Positions 6,062 to 8,287 of a DNA stretch of 8,287 nucleotides are shown here, piece after piece. Below the pieces are notes generated by a model. The model worked only from the letters and a program-made list of their open reading frames with translations, did no database searches and was not told the DNA's origin. This DNA comes from Aquificaceae bacterium (GTDB lineage Bacteria; Aquificota; Aquificia; Aquificales; Aquificaceae). The DNA lies in assembly GCA_015487835.1 (NCBI GenBank), contig WFOY01000084.1, positions 1 through 8,287 on the forward strand, in the 5' to 3' direction. The translations under genes were made by a program, and so were the position numbers. Position 1 is the stretch's first letter; the number at the start of each line of letters is the position of its first letter.

Positions 6062-6072
6062 TTTTATATTAA
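6062..6072. promoter_or_regulatory. Overlapping divergent -10 boxes for thiO and cstA
   Basis: The 18 bases between the two divergent ATGs contain TTTTATATTAA. On the plus strand TATATT (6065-6070) lies 7 bases before the thiO ATG; on the minus strand TAATAT (6071-6066) lies 6 bases before the cstA ATG. Both distances put the transcript start at or next to the A of ATG, which fits leaderless mRNAs, and neither gene has a purine-rich ribosome binding site. The two boxes occupy the same bases, so the polymerases would compete. No strong -35 hexamer is visible on either side; those positions fall inside the opposite coding region. Confidence 0.5.
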
Positions 6073-6077
6073 ACCCT

Positions 6078-7139
6078 ATGAATATTCTAATAGTCGGTAG
6101 CGGTGTTATAGGACTCTCAACGGCTTTGGATCTTGCCCTTACAGGTAAAAGGGTTACCGTTGTGACAAGGAACTACGAGGAGGGAGCCTCCTGGGTCGCC
6201 GGTGGTATGCTTGCACCCCTCTCGGAGGGGCTTGAGGGTGAACTCTTAGACTTCTCTCTGGAGAACCTGGCCCTGTACCCCGACTACGTGGGCAGGGTGG
6301 AGGAGGTCTCGGGCATAAAGGTCTTCTTCGAAAAGGAGGGGATCCTGAGGATCGCTGTGGATGAGGAGGAGATGGAGGAGATAAGCAGGAGAGCTGACCT
6401 TTACGAGTCCATGGGGTTGAAGGTGGAGAGGCTAAACTCCACAGAGGTCAGAGGTGTTGATCCCATGATCTCGGAGAAGGTCGAGGGGGGGATCCTCCAC
6501 GTAGAGGAAGGGAACGTAGATGCTGAGAAGCTCATGGACGCCCTTCTGATAGCCATGGGCCAGTTGGGGATAAGGATCGTCGTTGACGACATCGTTGAGA
6601 TAGAAAGGTCCGGAGACAGGATAGAGTGTGTAAAGGGCATAAAGGACAGTTACAGATCTGACTTCTACGTGTTCACAACGGGTGCCTGGAGCAGGGTTCC
6701 CCTCAACCTTCCCGTATTCCCAGTGAAGGGGCAGATCCTAAAGGTAAAGGGGCCTGAGCCAAGGAAGGTCTGTTACTCAAAGGCTTCCTATATAATACCT
6801 AAGGAGAACTTCCTGCTCATCGGTGCGACCACAGAGGAGGCTGGCTTCGACACCAGGAACAACCTGGCGGGTGTTGGCAGTCTCATAGACGGGGCCCTCA
6901 GGGTGATGCCAGCCTTAGCGGAGGCCGAGATAGTGGATATCAAGGTCGGGTTCAGGCCGGGCACCCCGGACGGGAAGCCCATATTTGAGGCGGGGGATAA
7001 CTTCATCACCTTAGTGGGACATTACAGGAACGGCATACTCTGGGCACCTCTAAGTGCCAAGATAGCGGTCGATCTGATCGAGAGAGGAAGCAGGTCTAGG
7101 TATCTGGATCACTTTTCCCCTTCCAGGTTTGAAGGATGA
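6078..7139 (+). CDS. thiO: FAD-dependent glycine oxidase for thiamin thiazole synthesis
   Basis: A 353-residue flavoenzyme of the DAO family. It oxidises glycine with oxygen to iminoglycine (dehydroglycine), the substrate ThiG uses to build the thiazole ring of thiamin. Residues 2-29 are the Rossmann FAD-binding fold with GSGVIG (7-12). ASWVAGGMLAP (38-48) is the second flavin contact typical of ThiO. The C-terminal signature is complete: GFRPGTPDGKP (291-301) with Arg293, the presumed carboxylate anchor, and VGHYRNGILWAP (313-324) with Arg317. The start is certain because the Rossmann motif begins at residue 3, although there is no ribosome binding site; a leaderless transcript is the simplest explanation. 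It is followed 66 bases later by thiC. A broader amine/D-amino-acid oxidase role is possible but the thiC neighbour favours ThiO. The oxygen need fits a microaerobic lifestyle, in contrast to the anaerobic route using ThiH. Confidence 0.92.
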   Translation: MNILIVGSGVIGLSTALDLALTGKRVTVVTRNYEEGASWVAGGMLAPLSEGLEGELLDFSLENLALYPDYVGRVEEVSGIKVFFEKEGILRIAVDEEEMEEISRRADLYESMGLKVERLNSTEVRGVDPMISEKVEGGILHVEEGNVDAEKLMDALLIAMGQLGIRIVVDDIVEIERSGDRIECVKGIKDSYRSDFYVFTTGAWSRVPLNLPVFPVKGQILKVKGPEPRKVCYSKASYIIPKENFLLIGATTEEAGFDTRNNLAGVGSLIDGALRVMPALAEAEIVDIKVGFRPGTPDGKPIFEAGDNFITLVGHYRNGILWAPLSAKIAVDLIERGSRSRYLDHFSPSRFEG

Positions 7140-7147
7140 AAATCATA

Positions 7148-7173
7148 TTGTTAGTTAGGGATAGGGTTATTAA
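7148..7173 (+). promoter_or_regulatory. Weak candidate thiC promoter
   Basis: TTGTTA (7148-7153) and TATTAA (7168-7173) resemble -35 and -10 boxes, but the spacing of 14 bases is short of the usual 16-18. The surrounding 66-base gap is markedly AT-rich compared with its neighbours. No TPP-riboswitch core (CTGAGA, or the ACC-TGAAC-TGAT pairing partner) is present, so thiC may be read from thiO or from this site. Confidence 0.25.
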
Positions 7174-7181
7174 TTTTTTAA

Positions 7182-8287
<1,106 letters not shown>

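Noticed and set aside
7171..7180. T-run (TAATTTTTTA) as a terminator after thiO
   Set aside because: No stable GC-rich hairpin precedes the T-run, and thiC follows directly on the same strand.

Overview
The window looks like chromosomal DNA of a thermophilic bacterium, most likely an Aquificota member (Aquifex/Hydrogenobacter-type). The evidence is indirect: proteins rich in Glu, Lys, Arg, Ile and Val, heavy use of AGG/AGA for Arg and ATA for Ile, very tight packing with overlapping start/stop codons, a short (anaerobe/thermophile-type) ThiC, and the gene repertoire. No mobile element, CRISPR, rRNA or tRNA is visible, and there is no gene-free stretch longer than about 115 bases.

Layout. Bases 1-1271 (minus strand) hold two genes for exported proteins: a Cu/Zn superoxide dismutase (sodC), followed by a metallo-beta-lactamase-fold hydrolase that runs off the left edge. 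A 112-base divergent promoter region with a dyad over a perfect TATAAT separates them from a plus-strand operon (1384-3866). That operon encodes a family 1 encapsulin shell protein, a CysM-type cysteine synthase starting on the very next base after the encapsulin stop, and the 16S rRNA methyltransferase RsmI (1-base overlap). Converging on it is a minus-strand operon (6059-3863): the CstA carbon-starvation/pyruvate-type transporter, an 80-residue protein ending in Cys-Cys-stop (GTGA overlap with cstA), and TatA. The stops of rsmI and tatA share one CTAG. On the right, 18 bases separate cstA from the divergent thiO (glycine oxidase), which is followed by thiC (HMP-P synthase, cut by the right edge). 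These two serve the thiazole and pyrimidine branches of thiamin synthesis.

The most interesting item is the encapsulin-cysteine synthase pair. Family 1 encapsulins usually sit beside peroxidases or ferritin-like proteins, while a sulfur enzyme (cysteine desulfurase) is known as cargo of family 2 shells. Here the closest neighbour is a PLP-dependent cysteine synthase with an N-terminal extension of about 17 residues, in the same frame and with zero spacing. This suggests, but does not prove, a sulfur-related compartment or a shared regulatory unit. Other points worth attention are the overlapping, probably leaderless thiO/cstA promoters and the CC-terminal small partner of CstA.
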